Shown here: piece after piece, positions 11,529 through 22,145 of the stretch | How the letters are laid out: every line of letters starts with the position of its first letter | Position numbering within the stretch: position 1 is the stretch's first letter | Assembly (NCBI GenBank): GCA_023055425.1 | Contig: JALGPY010000003.1 | Span: 54,669,891 to 54,733,890 of the forward strand | Length of the DNA: 64,000 nt | Origin: Linanthus parryae | Lineage: Eukaryota; Streptophyta; Magnoliopsida; Ericales; Polemoniaceae | Reading direction: 5' to 3' | The notes under the pieces: generated by a model | The model's input: the letters and a program-made list of their open reading frames with translations, nothing else | Told to the model about the DNA's origin: nothing | Databases searched by the model: none | Program-made: the position numbers and the translations under genes

Positions 11529-12690
11529 AAACTTGCTAGTCTCAACTCGGGTTGAACTTTAAGTAGCCAGAACTTTGTAGGATATGGAAGGGGGGAGGTA
11601 TTTGTTGTTTTCATGAACCTCTGTGATCAATGAATGTTTTCACTGGAAATGCAAGAAGAAGCACACGTCGGCTAAATGAAATATATCCTCTTTTAGCTGT
11701 GATGATGCCGACATTTTCACGTGTGAATGCTGTAAACAACTTTCTAAAGAAAGAAAGTTCAATCCTACAAAATCTCTGCTCATTTAATGTCACCGCTAGA
11801 AGGAAAGTATTCAGTGCTACTTCATGAATTTCTTAATATCATTTGTCAGCACGAAGTCATTGACCCTAGTTGTCTCCTGTTTGATTCTGTACTGATACAT
11901 GTCATTGCGATTCTAAAAAATTAGCAACGAGAAAAATTATCGACAAGAAAGTTTTTAAAATTCTCCTTAGCAGTCTCAATTCCAAAGTTAGCAACAAAAA
12001 AGTTTTCTATATCCTCAGTAAGAGGAATAACAAATGGATTCAGTTGAGCCTTCTTTTTAGAAGTCTGTGAACTCGATTAAGATTTGTAATTGATGATTTA
12101 GCTAGTTAGGTTTAGACAATGGAATCGTCTTTAAAAGCCAACGTATCCCAACGATTCAAAACCCATCCAAAATCTCATTGTTTATGAACCGCTTTGTCAT
12201 GAAAATTGAAAACTGCGCAATTCTAAGTAGTGCTCTTTTCAAATTTCAAAGTGAATTTTGTATACAAAACCGTTTACAAAGGCAATTTTTCTCAAACGAA
12301 TAGTTCAACCAGAACAAACAAGTGTTCAAACCAGTACACTCGCTTATCATGTTTAGTTTTAATTCATCGCAATGTCCATAGTTGCCTCACATTTGTTTGA
12401 TCGTGTAGTGATAACTTGCATTGTAGTCCTAGTAAAGTTAGCTGTAGGAGCATTTTCTAAATTCTTAATAGCTAGCGTTAGTAATATCTGAATTTTCATA
12501 GCGTTAATAATATCTGAATTCTAGTTGAGGAGTCATTCTGGAATTCTAGTTATCCTCTAAAGCAACGACCACCACTGTTTTGACCGTCGGCGTTTCCAGA
12601 TCTAACTGGTTAGTCGGTTAGTTTTCTCTCATAGTTTCTTGTTTCCCGCTACAAATCACCAGAGAAGCCTTTGTATTATATAAAGAGAAA
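11529..12690. other. Unassigned intergenic sequence
   Basis: No convincing ORF, RNA or transposon end was seen. A short direct duplication of an AGCGTTA-TAATATCTGAATT type sequence occurs near 12470-12525. Confidence 0.4.
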
Positions 12691-12966
12691 GATGAAAAAT
12701 GAATCGACGGATCTACAACCTGGGTGAAGCGCGCCGCCTCATCGTAGATCCCAACGCCACCACCGTCGAAGCCCACCACCGTCAAATTGTCGAATCTGAA
12801 TTTGTATATATAAAAAGAAAGATGAAAAATGAATCGACGAATTACCAAAAAAAAGGAAAAATGAATCGACGGATCTACAACCTGGGTGAAGCCCGCCGCC
12901 TCATCATAGATCCCAACGCCACCGTCATCGAAGCCCACCACCGTCAAATCACCGAATCTGGACGAT
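12691..12966. repeat. Two-copy 162-bp tandem duplication, reading frame preserved
   Basis: ATGAATCGACGGATCTACAA occurs at 12699 and again at 12861, exactly 162 bp (54 codons) apart. About 105 bp after each are nearly identical, including GAAGCCCACCACCGTCAAAT. Each copy is preceded by AAAGATGAAAAATGAATCGACG-like or GAAAAATGAATCGACG-like sequence, so a third partial start lies at 12829-12840. Both strands keep an open frame through it (about 89 and 109 codons). No family was recognised, so coding potential is undecided. Confidence 0.65.
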
Positions 12967-13201
12967 GACGTCGGATTCTAAATGGGTGGCCGGAGCCATC
13001 TCCCAGTAGCCGCCTCTTTCTCTCTCAATCCCAAGTCAAGAACGTGTAAAATGACTTGGGAAAGTGCATGTGGGTTGGTGTAGGCTGTTCAGGTAAATGC
13101 ACAACAAAAACTTACCAAATATAATAAGTTAGAAGAAAGAGACAGAACAGTCCGAAATTGAAAGCGGGAAGAGAGATGTGGAACGGAGGAAGGGCTAGTT
13201 C

Positions 13202-13627
13202 GGGAATGTTGTGGCGGTGGTAGAAAGTTGCTGTGTGAAAATACTGTAGAAAGCTGCTGTGAATTCTTGATAAAATGTTGTTTGATAAATATTACGTAGA
13301 AGCTGCTGTGAAATATTGATATAGTAATTTTGTGTTTGGTAAAATCAACTGTGAAGTTACTGTGAGAGGGTAAAATGACAAAAATATATGACACGTGACA
13401 TTTCCGGAAAGATAACTATTGATATTTTAAAAAATTGTAAGGTCAAAATCGGTTGTAGATAAATTAATTGAAAGCACTTTCTGAAAAAGCATCTTCTTCT
13501 TTGCTTCATGAAAACTGCTTTGGGACAGCAAAAATTCTCCGGAAAAGCATAAATTTTATTTTTACTAAACACACTAAAACTGTTTCTGATGTCGGAAAAC
13601 AGCTGTGCTGACAGCAGAAACATTCCC
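13202..13627. mobile_element. Possible short MITE upstream of the lipid transfer gene
   Basis: GGGAATGTT at 13202-13210 faces AACATTCCC at 13619-13627, and sub-terminal CTGCTGT-rich motifs are scattered on both sides (AGCTGCTGTGAA twice near 13250 and 13302, ACAGCTGTGCTGACAGCAG near 13600). The 426-bp length and lack of coding sequence fit a MITE, but the terminal match is short and no target duplication was found. Confidence 0.35.
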
Positions 13628-13836
13628 AAACTCACCCGAAGTATCCTTCAACCACACCGGATAGCTTTTCTAGTTTCCAAATAGGGTCCTACATCAGCAA
13701 ACAACCAACCACATTCCACATCACGCCGCGCAGCATTAACTCAGTTTACACCTACCTACAAACCAAAACATTTAAACCCTCACCAATCACCACCCTCCTA
13801 CACCACCACACTGCCACCACATACATTAACCACCTG

Positions 13837-13848
13837 TCTATATCTATC
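13837..13848 (+). promoter_or_regulatory. Candidate TATA box of the LTPG gene
   Basis: TCTATATCTATC lies 60-70 bases before the ATG at 13909, in a CA/CT-rich region typical of plant 5' leaders. It is the best TATA-like match close to the gene, but it is not a perfect consensus. Confidence 0.35.
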
Positions 13849-13908
13849 CATCTATCATTCCAAACTCAAAAACCCACCACTGTCTATCTCTCTCTTGAAA
13901 AGTTAACT

Positions 13909-14948
13909 ATGGAGAACAGAGTTGTTCTGTTTCTGTGTGCTACTCTAATTTTCGCTTGCTCCATCTCCACGGCGGTGACTGCTGCCCCTGCTGCCGCAGG
14001 AGCTGGCGGTCTTCAGGAGCAGTGCAGCGACAACTTCGCCAAGGTAGCGCCGTGCGTGGACTTCGCGACGGCGCAGGCGGCGGCGCCGAACAAGGATTGC
14101 TGCACAGCGGTGGGGGAGATCAAGGGGAGCCAGCCGATATGCCTGTGCTTTGTGATACAGCAGGTGCATGATGGGAATGAGCAGGCCAAGAGCTTGGGGC
14201 TTCAGGAGGATAGGTTGATTCAGCTCCCATCTGCTTGCAAGTTGGCCAATTCTAGCTTGAGTTTCTGCCCAAGTAAGTAATAGTAACAAATCTCATGTTT
14301 AAGTAGCTACAATAAATTTAATTGTTATATCACCCCCTCCCAAAATATTTGTCCATTTAGCTCTACGGTATCTTGTTTTAGTTTTATGAAGACGATTCTG
14401 AGTTTCATCTCAAAAATCAATTGACAGTGACAGATGTAGCTCGTTAGGCGCAAATGTAACAGATTGTAAAACAGGAATAGATAGATTCAGACAGATCATA
14501 TTGACGGAATACCATGTTAAGAATCTTAGGTTTTACCCAACATCAACTAACAATAAGAATAGTAGTCCCATATATCTTGTTAGGCAAATACAAAACAGAC
14601 AGAATCCTCATAAAGAATAAATAAATATACAATTCTCAACATCATGTTTGTACTCCCGTTTGAGACTGTTCTTTTCTGATACTATTTTTAGTGTGCTAAT
14701 TAACTCTTTATTGTGTCTCCTATTTCTGAATTTTAGAGCTGCTAAACATACCACCAAGCTCTCCGGACTACGGCATCTTCTCAAATTCTTCGAAGTTACC
14801 AGCCGTGGCCACTCCGGCTACACCATCTGGAACCAACACATTACCCAAAGCCGACAGCTCCGCAAGCCCTAGTTCTCGTCCACTCGTTTTCGGAGTTCTT
14901 GCAAACAGTGCAGTAGCAATCTTCTTTCTCATGTTCAACTCCATTTGA
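13909..14948 (+). CDS. Non-specific lipid transfer protein, GPI-anchored (LTPG1/LTPG2-like), two exons
   Basis: Exons 13909-14272 and 14737-14948 with a 464-bp GT-AG intron (donor GTAAGT) give 191 residues. Without splicing the frame would stop at codon 124. Residues 1-25 form a hydrophobic secretion signal. The eight-cysteine motif is complete: C39, C49, C64-C65, C78-x-C80, C110, C120, giving four disulfides around a lipid-binding cavity. Exon 2 supplies KLLNIPPSSPDYGIF, a hallmark after the last cysteine in this branch, then a Ser/Pro/Thr-rich linker (about 140-168), small residues near 162-168 as a likely anchor site and a hydrophobic tail (170-188). N114 and N138 lie in N-S-S sites. Relatives act at the plasma membrane and wall in export of cuticular lipids; the exact substrate is inference. 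The ATG has a good context (A at -3 equivalent region, G at +4). It is the only intact host gene in the window. Confidence 0.92.
14273..14736 (+). other. Intron of the LTPG gene
   Basis: The donor GTAAGT follows CCCAA at 14272. The acceptor TTTTAG ends at 14736 after a T-rich tract. Splicing joins A to AG to make a lysine codon and keeps the frame into the conserved post-cysteine segment, which fixes the phase. Confidence 0.88.
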
Positions 14949-15211
14949 AACTACTTGTTATGTGTACTCTGAGTTGCGAAGCTTTCAATTCTTACATGAC
15001 TTGGTTAGTACGGCACATATTGCATTACGGGTTGTAATATGAACTCCTTCATCTGTGTTCAATCGGCTATATTTATTCACTTTGAGTTTTGGGTTCAATT
15101 TTATGAGTTACATTCTAGGCACTGATTGATCTGATTCCAGCTGATGAATATTGCCCTCAACATAGTTGATAGTTTGCTTCTCTGTTTTTTCCTGATAAGA
15201 AAAAGGTAATA
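14949..15211 (+). other. 3' region of the LTPG gene
   Basis: AT-rich non-coding sequence between the stop codon and the Mutator-like element. It presumably holds the 3' untranslated region; no strong AATAAA signal was pinned down. Confidence 0.45.
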
Positions 15212-15660
15212 TATAATAAAGGGTAAAATCCACTTTGCGCCTCTATGTTTAGGTAAAAAGACATCCGACACCCCTGTGTTTTGGATATCACTTTACCACC
15301 ATAGAACCTCAACGGCTCTTTGAAAAGACTGTTTTACCCTCAATTTTTCGGAAAATTACAGACTATAAAAGCTCCTTCTTCTCCTAGTTTCATTCTTCTT
15401 CTCTCTCCATCTCCATCGCCTCAGAACCTGATGAAGAAAATCACATCCACCACCGCCATCAGCAAAAACCCACGTTCTCGGCGATGATGGAAGCCGGTGA
15501 ATCACAAAGCCAGCCCTTTCCCAACCCTCGAAGCCATCTCCACCCTCTCTATCTCTCTGTTTCTGCCACCGCGTCGTGTTCGAATCCATCAATGGAGCTG
15601 GCGCCGGAGGAAGGAAAGGCGACTAATGGGGACACTATGTCCGGCGTACAGGTTCCGACT

Positions 15661-16124
15661 CTGGGTCGGCCCATCCACTAGCCGGATTAGGTGTTCGCCG
15701 AGGGCCCCTAATTTCAAGGGGCCCCGTAGTATTTTTTTAGGAGTAGGGAGAACATCGTAAATTTATAATACAAAGTGAAAATAAAAAAATATTGTAGATA
15801 CATTTGTAAGAAAACTAATCGATTTTGAAAATGAAATTACGTGAGAATGATAACTAACTTTGATCACGCTAATAGTCAACAACTTATCCTAATTTTTAGC
15901 ATTGAATTAGGGAAGATTGTTATTTATTTTTTTGAGAAAAAATTAGGGAAGATTTTATCTCTTCAACTATCAACGTTCAATTACTTTGATGGTAACCATA
16001 AATCCATAATCAACAACTTACTACTAATCAACAAGTTGTTTTTTTATTCACGGTTATGTTTATGGTAAAAGGGGTCTCACTTTCAACTATCGCCTAGGGC
16101 CCCTTAAGTCTAGGGCCGGCCTTG
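15661..16124. mobile_element. hAT-like small element nested in the MULE
   Basis: The left end CTGGGTCGGCCCATCC and, 20-40 bp in, CCGAGGGCCCCTAATTTCAAG are answered on the right by CGCCTAGGGCCCCTTAAG and CTAGGGCCGGCCTTG in inverse. The GGGCCGGCCC-type end resembles plant hAT elements. Flanks TTCCGACT and CTCCGATC are only a 5/8 match. The interior is AT-rich without coding sequence. Confidence 0.5.
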
Positions 16125-16831
16125 GCTCCGATCTTGCTCCTCGTCGTCCTAGAGTACCTTACTGCTGAGGTATAAGCTCTATCTCTCTCTCTTGATCTTT
16201 CTCTCCATCTCTCATGTTGCTAGATGTCGAAATTGATTGAAATATGTGGATTTAGGTTTTGGAAGGCTGTGAGGAATGATGAAAAATTAGGGAAATTGCT
16301 TCAACTTCTGTAGTTGTAACTAGTGATAACAAAGATAAATGCTTGAACGAATTTTTGAGTTTTCCTTCAGTTATCTGTGAATCTCTTTGGAGAAATTAAA
16401 TTTGAGAAGTGATGTTAAGAGATGATTCCTGTTTTGTAGCAAGAGAGTGAAATCTGGTGTGTATGGGTATTAGACATGCTCTCCTTTCGGCATATAAACA
16501 ACAACTGCAGAAAATCCAGATTTGTTTTGATTCAAAGATTGTCTTGATGTAATCAATAGAAGAAGTAGCTTATGTTATGCGATAATTGCCAATCATTGAT
16601 GCTATTCAAGCAAGCTAATGACCATTGATGTTGTTGAGGATGAAGATTTATAATTTCAAACTCAGTGTAATTGAGTTTGATGATATTGTTTTTACTGATT
16701 TAATCATGAACCAAAATGTTGAATTTTTTGTTTGATTTGGGAATTGAGAAGTGCGGTGTTATTTTGATTGTTGGTTGGAGCTTGTGCTTTGCTGTGATTT
16801 ATCACTTGAATTTCACATTGAAGTCATGCAG

Positions 16832-16866
<35 letters not shown>
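16832..16866. repeat. (GTT)n microsatellite
   Basis: About eleven GTT units inside the MULE, followed by GGT-rich sequence to about 16925. They generate spurious poly-Val/poly-Cys/poly-Gly frames. Confidence 0.9.
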
Positions 16867-17167
16867 TTGTGTTGGGGTGGGGATTTGGTGGTGGTGGTGG
16901 TGGGGTGGGGATTTGGTGGTGGTGGAGGCAATGCTCAAAACACCAAGAATGTCAAAACAGAGACACAAAAACAATGAACACAAAAGACAAATCGGGGTAA
17001 AACTGTCGAAAAAATTGCTTTTTAGACGAAATATGACAGAAGGGTGTTAAGTGTCCTTACTTTTTTCCGTTACGAGAGTGGTAAAGTGAATTATCTAAAA
17101 CGCATGGGTGCCGGGAGTCTTTTTTCCTAAACATAGGGGTGCAAAGTGGATTTTACCCTATAATAAA

Positions 17168-17552
17168 TTATGATCTTGATACATGTGTTAATAAGTTACG
17201 ACCCCCCCCCCCCCCCCAAAATGCTATCCCGTTTAACATGAGATATAGAAATCACATCGATGAAAACGCAGTGCATGGATTCAGATATGATCGTTGTACA
17301 CTTGTGATGCTTCTATCAGTTGGCGCTTTTGTAAGATCTACACTGTGATAAGACTATCTGTTAAGATGTTGATGTTGTGATAGCCATATGAGAAGAGTTA
17401 TTTTAGTTGCACATGAGGATGGTGCATTTTAGAGTGAGCTTTCTTCTATGAAGGAGGAACCTTCACAACTCCATCATTTAATTATTTAAAATAACGAAAT
17501 TTTATAAATCAAACAAGACCCATTTATCACTTATCTGTGTTGGGTTTTAGGC
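17168..17552. other. Spacer with a poly-C tract
   Basis: A run of about 17 C residues near 17201-17217; otherwise no gene or repeat end was recognised. Confidence 0.5.
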
Positions 17553-17559
17553 AGTCAAA

Positions 17560-18432
17560 TTATAGTTTTTAAAACCGGACCGGACCGGACCGGCCGGTCC
17601 GACCGGTTGGACCGGTGAACCAGCCGGTGAACGGTTCGGTTCGAACATCAGACCGTATATGCATGAACCAGTCAAACCCGGTCAAAAACCGGCCGGTTTT
17701 GCGGTCCAACCGGTGAACCGGTCGGCAAAAAACCGGCCGGTTTTTGGAATTTCTGCTTCTGAGTCGACGACGGGAACGAGAGAGGAAGCAGCTGGCGACG
17801 GTGATAGAGGCGGTTGGAGATGTGGGTTCGCCGGAGTGGAGGACGAAGTGGAGGTGGTGGTGCTTCAGCCAAAACAAGCAGGGGTGGTGGCGGTGTTCTC
17901 TCGGTAAAACAGGGGGTTTGAGTGAGTTGTGACTTGTGAGTGAATGCCTGAGAAAAATCTACAAGGGATCAGTGGGAATATAAGGGATCGATTTGAATTT
18001 GATATGGAGTTGGGTTGTTGGAGTTTACCGATCGATTGGCAGGAGATTGATCTCCACGATTTTGGGTTATCTTGGTGTGTTTTCCGTTGGAGTAGAGAGA
18101 GAGGGGTGGGTTACTGGGTTCGTGGGTTTAGGTTGTTAGAGAAATTGAGGTGCATAAGGAGCACCAACAGATTAGAGAAATAAGTTAGGGTGTTTTTGTT
18201 GCACAAAAAGTTAGTGAAAAATACACAAAGGACCCCTCAACTTTAGGAAAAGATAAAAACAAGCTATTCTTGATTAATTTCACATTTTACATTATATCTT
18301 TATTACACATATAAATAAATTTTTTTTTTTAAAATATTATAAAAAATGTGCGATCGAACCGGTCCGACCACCGGTCCAACCGTGAACCGGTGCCTCACCG
18401 GTTCGATGGCCTGTCCGGTTTTTAAAACTTTG
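17560..18432. mobile_element. CCGG-rich terminal-inverted-repeat element, non-autonomous
   Basis: The left end carries AGTTTTTAAAACCGGAC and the right end GTCCGGTTTTTAAAACT, in inverse. Sub-terminal arrays of CCGGTCCG/ACCGGTG motifs (17577-17740 and 18356-18420) also face each other. AGTCAAA at 17553-17559 and 18433-18439 suggests a 7-8 bp target duplication, so the element is probably hAT-like. No transposase. Short frames inside (for example 17659-17907) have no recognised family and vary with the CCGG repeats. Confidence 0.65.
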
Positions 18433-18891
18433 AGTCAAACACATCGGAGAAAATAATAATTTTGCATGACATCAACTAAGGATTATATGGGAATGAGAAG
18501 AATATGATATTCAGAATATTACCTTCTTCACACTGGTGACGATCACGAACGTCGAAATATACGACGTGTAACACCCCTTGATTCCCAAACTTTTCATTCC
18601 CGACCAGAGAGCCCAGGTGGGTGCTACTCAATATGAAATGGCGAAAATCGAGAACAAACATTGCCACAGTTATATATTACATATGACCAAAGTTTCACAC
18701 ATCGTCTTAAAACATTATTACACAAAGTGAAAAGTCTAAGATTTCGATTTACTAGGTGTGCTGATAAAACTAGGTGACTCCGCAGTTTCCCCCGTCCTAA
18801 GCTAAGCCTTCTCCATCTAGACCTGCGGTGGGAATTAAAGCAGGGACCGCAGTTACGAAAGTCAGCTATGAAATACTGAGTGAGTAACACC

Positions 18892-19508
18892 TAGGGATGG
18901 CAACGGGTCGGATCTGGATCGGATCAGGCCCTTCTCGATCCAGATCCGACCAGGTGAAATGGGATCCAGATCCGATCCAAATCCGTTCAGATCATCACCG
19001 GATTCGGACAGATCGGATCGGGTTTTCATTCAGCTGATCCAAATCCAATCCGAAGATACATATAGTACGTGGCAGGATCGGATTCGGATCGGATCCGGCT
19101 CGTATTTTCAATAAAATAGAAAATATCACATAAAAATAAACACTATTTCATACGCTAAGGCTTGTTCGTAAGTTATGAAGCGTAAAAAACAAAAGAAATT
19201 CGTTCGAGTTTGGCTTTCCGGATCCAAGTACGATCGGATCGGGTGGGAACCCGGTGTAGTATTTTTATTGTAAGTGTAAGGGAGAGGTAATAGATGTATA
19301 TTTGTGAAGCACACATATACGTCGGATCGGATCGGGTGGGAACCCGGTGGATCTGCCCTCAGATCCAGATCCAGATCCAAATCCAGATCTGTTCGAGTTT
19401 GGATTTTCGGATCCAAATCCGATCCATTTTCAATTGGATCAGATTCGGATCTGATACATTCGGCTCAGATCGCTCGGATCTCAGATCGGATCGGACCATA
19501 TTGCCAAC
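18892..19508. mobile_element. GGATC-rich hAT-like element in the LTR
   Basis: It starts TAGGGATGGCAACGGG and ends ATATTGCCAAC, roughly inverted. A 7-bp direct repeat TAACACC flanks it (18885-18891 and 19509-19515). The interior is packed with GGATCGGATC, GATCCAGATC and CCGAATCC motifs, and CGGATCGGGTGGGAACCCGG occurs twice (near 19233 and 19323). No transposase. Confidence 0.7.
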
Positions 19509-20779
19509 TAACACCCAAACACGCAAATCGGATACAGGATATTTAACTCAAGTAGAAAATAATAAATGGCCGAAGAGTAAATATTTCACAAGTAATTAAC
19601 TTCAAATAGAGATACATCGGAAGTAAAAGGCAGTGGAATAGCAAGACATTCCCGAGTTCCTGTAAATTTTCCAGAAAATCTCCAATAATCATAATTAAAT
19701 CCATATCCAATATCCAAACCATTTAATCTCAATATTTCCATTTCCATTAATATCCAATATCCAAATCATTTGATCCATTAGTTGATACGGGGAAGAACAA
19801 TCCATCACAAGCATCCAAGACCTTAAGTGTCGGCGCCCCCCTAAGATTTCATGCTGCCAGAGAGGTGAGTACATGGATTGACCCAGTAGGTTGCGACCGG
19901 GTTAAAATACGCGGGCCGAGTGGGCGATGCCAACATCGAAAATAATAATCACAGGCCAAGTGGACGAAGCCAACACGACAATAATAATAAGTTTTTCCCT
20001 CATAACCCTTTCAACTTTACGTTATTACCCGTTATTATTTTCACGTGTCAATTCCAAAGAAAATATTTCAAACATAACCAAATATCAAGTAAAGCATGTA
20101 AGTCATGAAAAAAAATTTGAGACAAATTATAAAATCATATTTCACACGAAAGAAGCTAGGCGCGCTAGACTTGGCATGTTTACTCACCTCAAAACACAGC
20201 AAATAGCACGTAAGCTTTATAGGTAGACGTAGCCCTCGTCTACAAACTCGCCACCTACAAATTTATAATTTCTCATCAATTGCAAGCTCAACTATCACGT
20301 TATATGCAAGTGTGCGATGTGTGACAACGAGAGAGAGCGCCTAGTTAATCTATTACAAGGCCTAAATATCACTTTGTTTGTTATATTTGCCAAGAGTATT
20401 CTTGTTTAGTAATTACACCTAAAAATTGAAATTATTTAATATTAATACTCAATTTCGTAAATGACACTCGTATATGTTAAATAGTGAAAGAAAAGGTTTA
20501 GATTTAAAACTTATCAATTATAAACACTAGCTTAGAATTTATTATAAAGCGACACATTTTAACAGTTATATTTTACTTTTCTAGGGTAAGTTATTCTTGG
20601 TAAATATACTTTTTAATTAACAAAATTCATTATGATAAATATATTTTTAATACTGGAATAACTAGGCCCTAAGTCGTTTAAGTGAGAATACAGACAAGTA
20701 TTATTTAATAGCTATAAGTATAAATATTCTATTTTAGAGCAGTCTTCTTATGAAATTTTAGTGCAAATAAAGATTTAAT

Positions 20780-21245
20780 AGCCACTGATTTGAGTCTTGC
20801 TATCGCCGGAGTGGGATGTGTGATTAGAGATTACGAAGGAGTTTTCGTTGCCGGCCAACACGAGCGGATTCCTTTTGCTTCATCGGTTCTTCTTCTCGAA
20901 CTCACCGGAATTCAAAGATGACTTGCAATGGCGAGAGATGTTGGGCGTCAGAAAGTGGTGGTGGAGTCTGATTCAAATCTAAGTGTCGAGTTAGTCGAGA
21001 ATTGGAGAAGAAGAGAAAGTGTTGAGGTAAACGAAGAGATAGCTTTAATGGCCGACAAATGCTTTGAACTGATCGAGACTTTTGAAGACATCAAAATCGT
21101 CCATGTGTATCGTTGCTGCAACTCGGCTGCTGATTTATTCGCTAAGAGAGCACTGCTAATCCCACAATTTAGCTTGTATACTCGCTCACCTTCTTGGGCC
21201 AATGATGTATTGGATCCAGACAGTTCTGGCCTCTTGGCCCTTTAA
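20780..21245 (+). pseudogene. RNase H-like (RVT_3) fragment, probably LINE-derived
   Basis: Plus-strand translation gives GVGCVIRDYEGVFVAGQH, a stop near 20910, then MARDVGRQKVVVESDS and a C-terminal half with HVYRCCNSAADLFAKRA. These match the order of motifs in the plant RVT_3/RNase H domain found at the end of LINE pol proteins and in some nuclear genes: the GxGxVIRD strand, the VESDS strand with catalytic Asp, and the R..N..AD.LA helix. It lies antisense to the LTR it interrupts and ends at a stop at 21243-21245. No poly-A tail or target duplication was found, so LINE origin is inference. Confidence 0.6.
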
Positions 21246-22145
21246 TCGAAACTTTTCCTCAAAAAACAAAGAGTTAACTTATACTTGTTACACTTGTAAC
21301 GTTTACTGAACCTATTAGATTTTTAAGAAAACTACTTTAAATACTCAACACGATGTTACGATGTTTATATGCTAGCACAACCCATTTTTTTCAATTATTT
21401 AGACAACTAAATTGAGAGCTAATTGATTAAACGATGCTTACTTAGTTTTGAACAAAATGTTTTTAGTTTTGATTTTAACGAACAACCCGTATGTTAATTC
21501 AACACCCGAATCACTTTCACGTAATCGGGACGAAAAATAGTATTTTTTTAAAGTATTTTTAATCTGAAATCTTCATTTTTATTTTAGCGCAAAATGAAAT
21601 GTTTAAATAAACGACAATCAGATCCCCCTAAGTTATTATAAAAGACAATTAATACCTTCAAGTTTCTTATAAAATACACTTATCACCCCTTCTTACTCAC
21701 ATGACAGAATGACCAAAAGACACCAACCACCTTCAGGGTTTCTTGAAATACAAACAACCCCCCCCCCCCACAAATGCACTATAAACAGTTTATAAAAATG
21801 ACATTTTCACCCCCCCCCCCCCTTTACGTAAACTATCAAATGGATCGATCTAAACACGGATTCAAGTCTCAAGACAAGATTTTGATTATGTAATACGAAC
21901 TAGGGAGTGATTTAGAGTTTACCCAAGCCAAAAATCGCAAAAATGGTCGAGAAACGAGGTGGTTCGAGTTCGCCGTCGAGTGGGGCGGCGATGGATTTCG
22001 TCGGCGACTTCTCTGGCATCCTTGGCACCGTCTGGGTTTGTTTGAGAGCTCCTAGATTTCCTAGGAGTCGTTTGAAACTGATTTGAGGCGGTGGGTAGCA
22101 CCGGCTAGCTCCGACCGAGCTTGTCGCCGGTTTTAATGGTGATGG

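Larger units (their letters stand above)
15221..17158. mobile_element. Non-autonomous Mutator-like element (MULE)
   Basis: The termini are GGGTAAAATCCACTTTGC (left) and GCAAAGTGGATTTTACCC (right), and imperfect inverted repeat continues for roughly 100 bp. The element is flanked by a perfect 9-bp direct repeat TATAATAAA (15212-15220 and 17159-17167), the hallmark length for Mutator. The 1938 bp contain no transposase. The interior has CT-rich and GC-richer segments (15380-15660, 16130-16330) that look like 5'-leader and coding-type sequence, so it could be a Pack-MULE, but no captured gene was identified. Confidence 0.85.

Noticed and set aside
13935..14171. Alternative frames overlapping LTPG exon 1 (also 13945-14289 minus)
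   Set aside because: The exon 1 frame with signal peptide and eight-cysteine motif explains the region; the others are GC-rich shadows.
16716..17050. Frames rich in Val, Cys, Gly and Trp
   Set aside because: They arise from the GTT and GGT repeats within the Mutator-like element.
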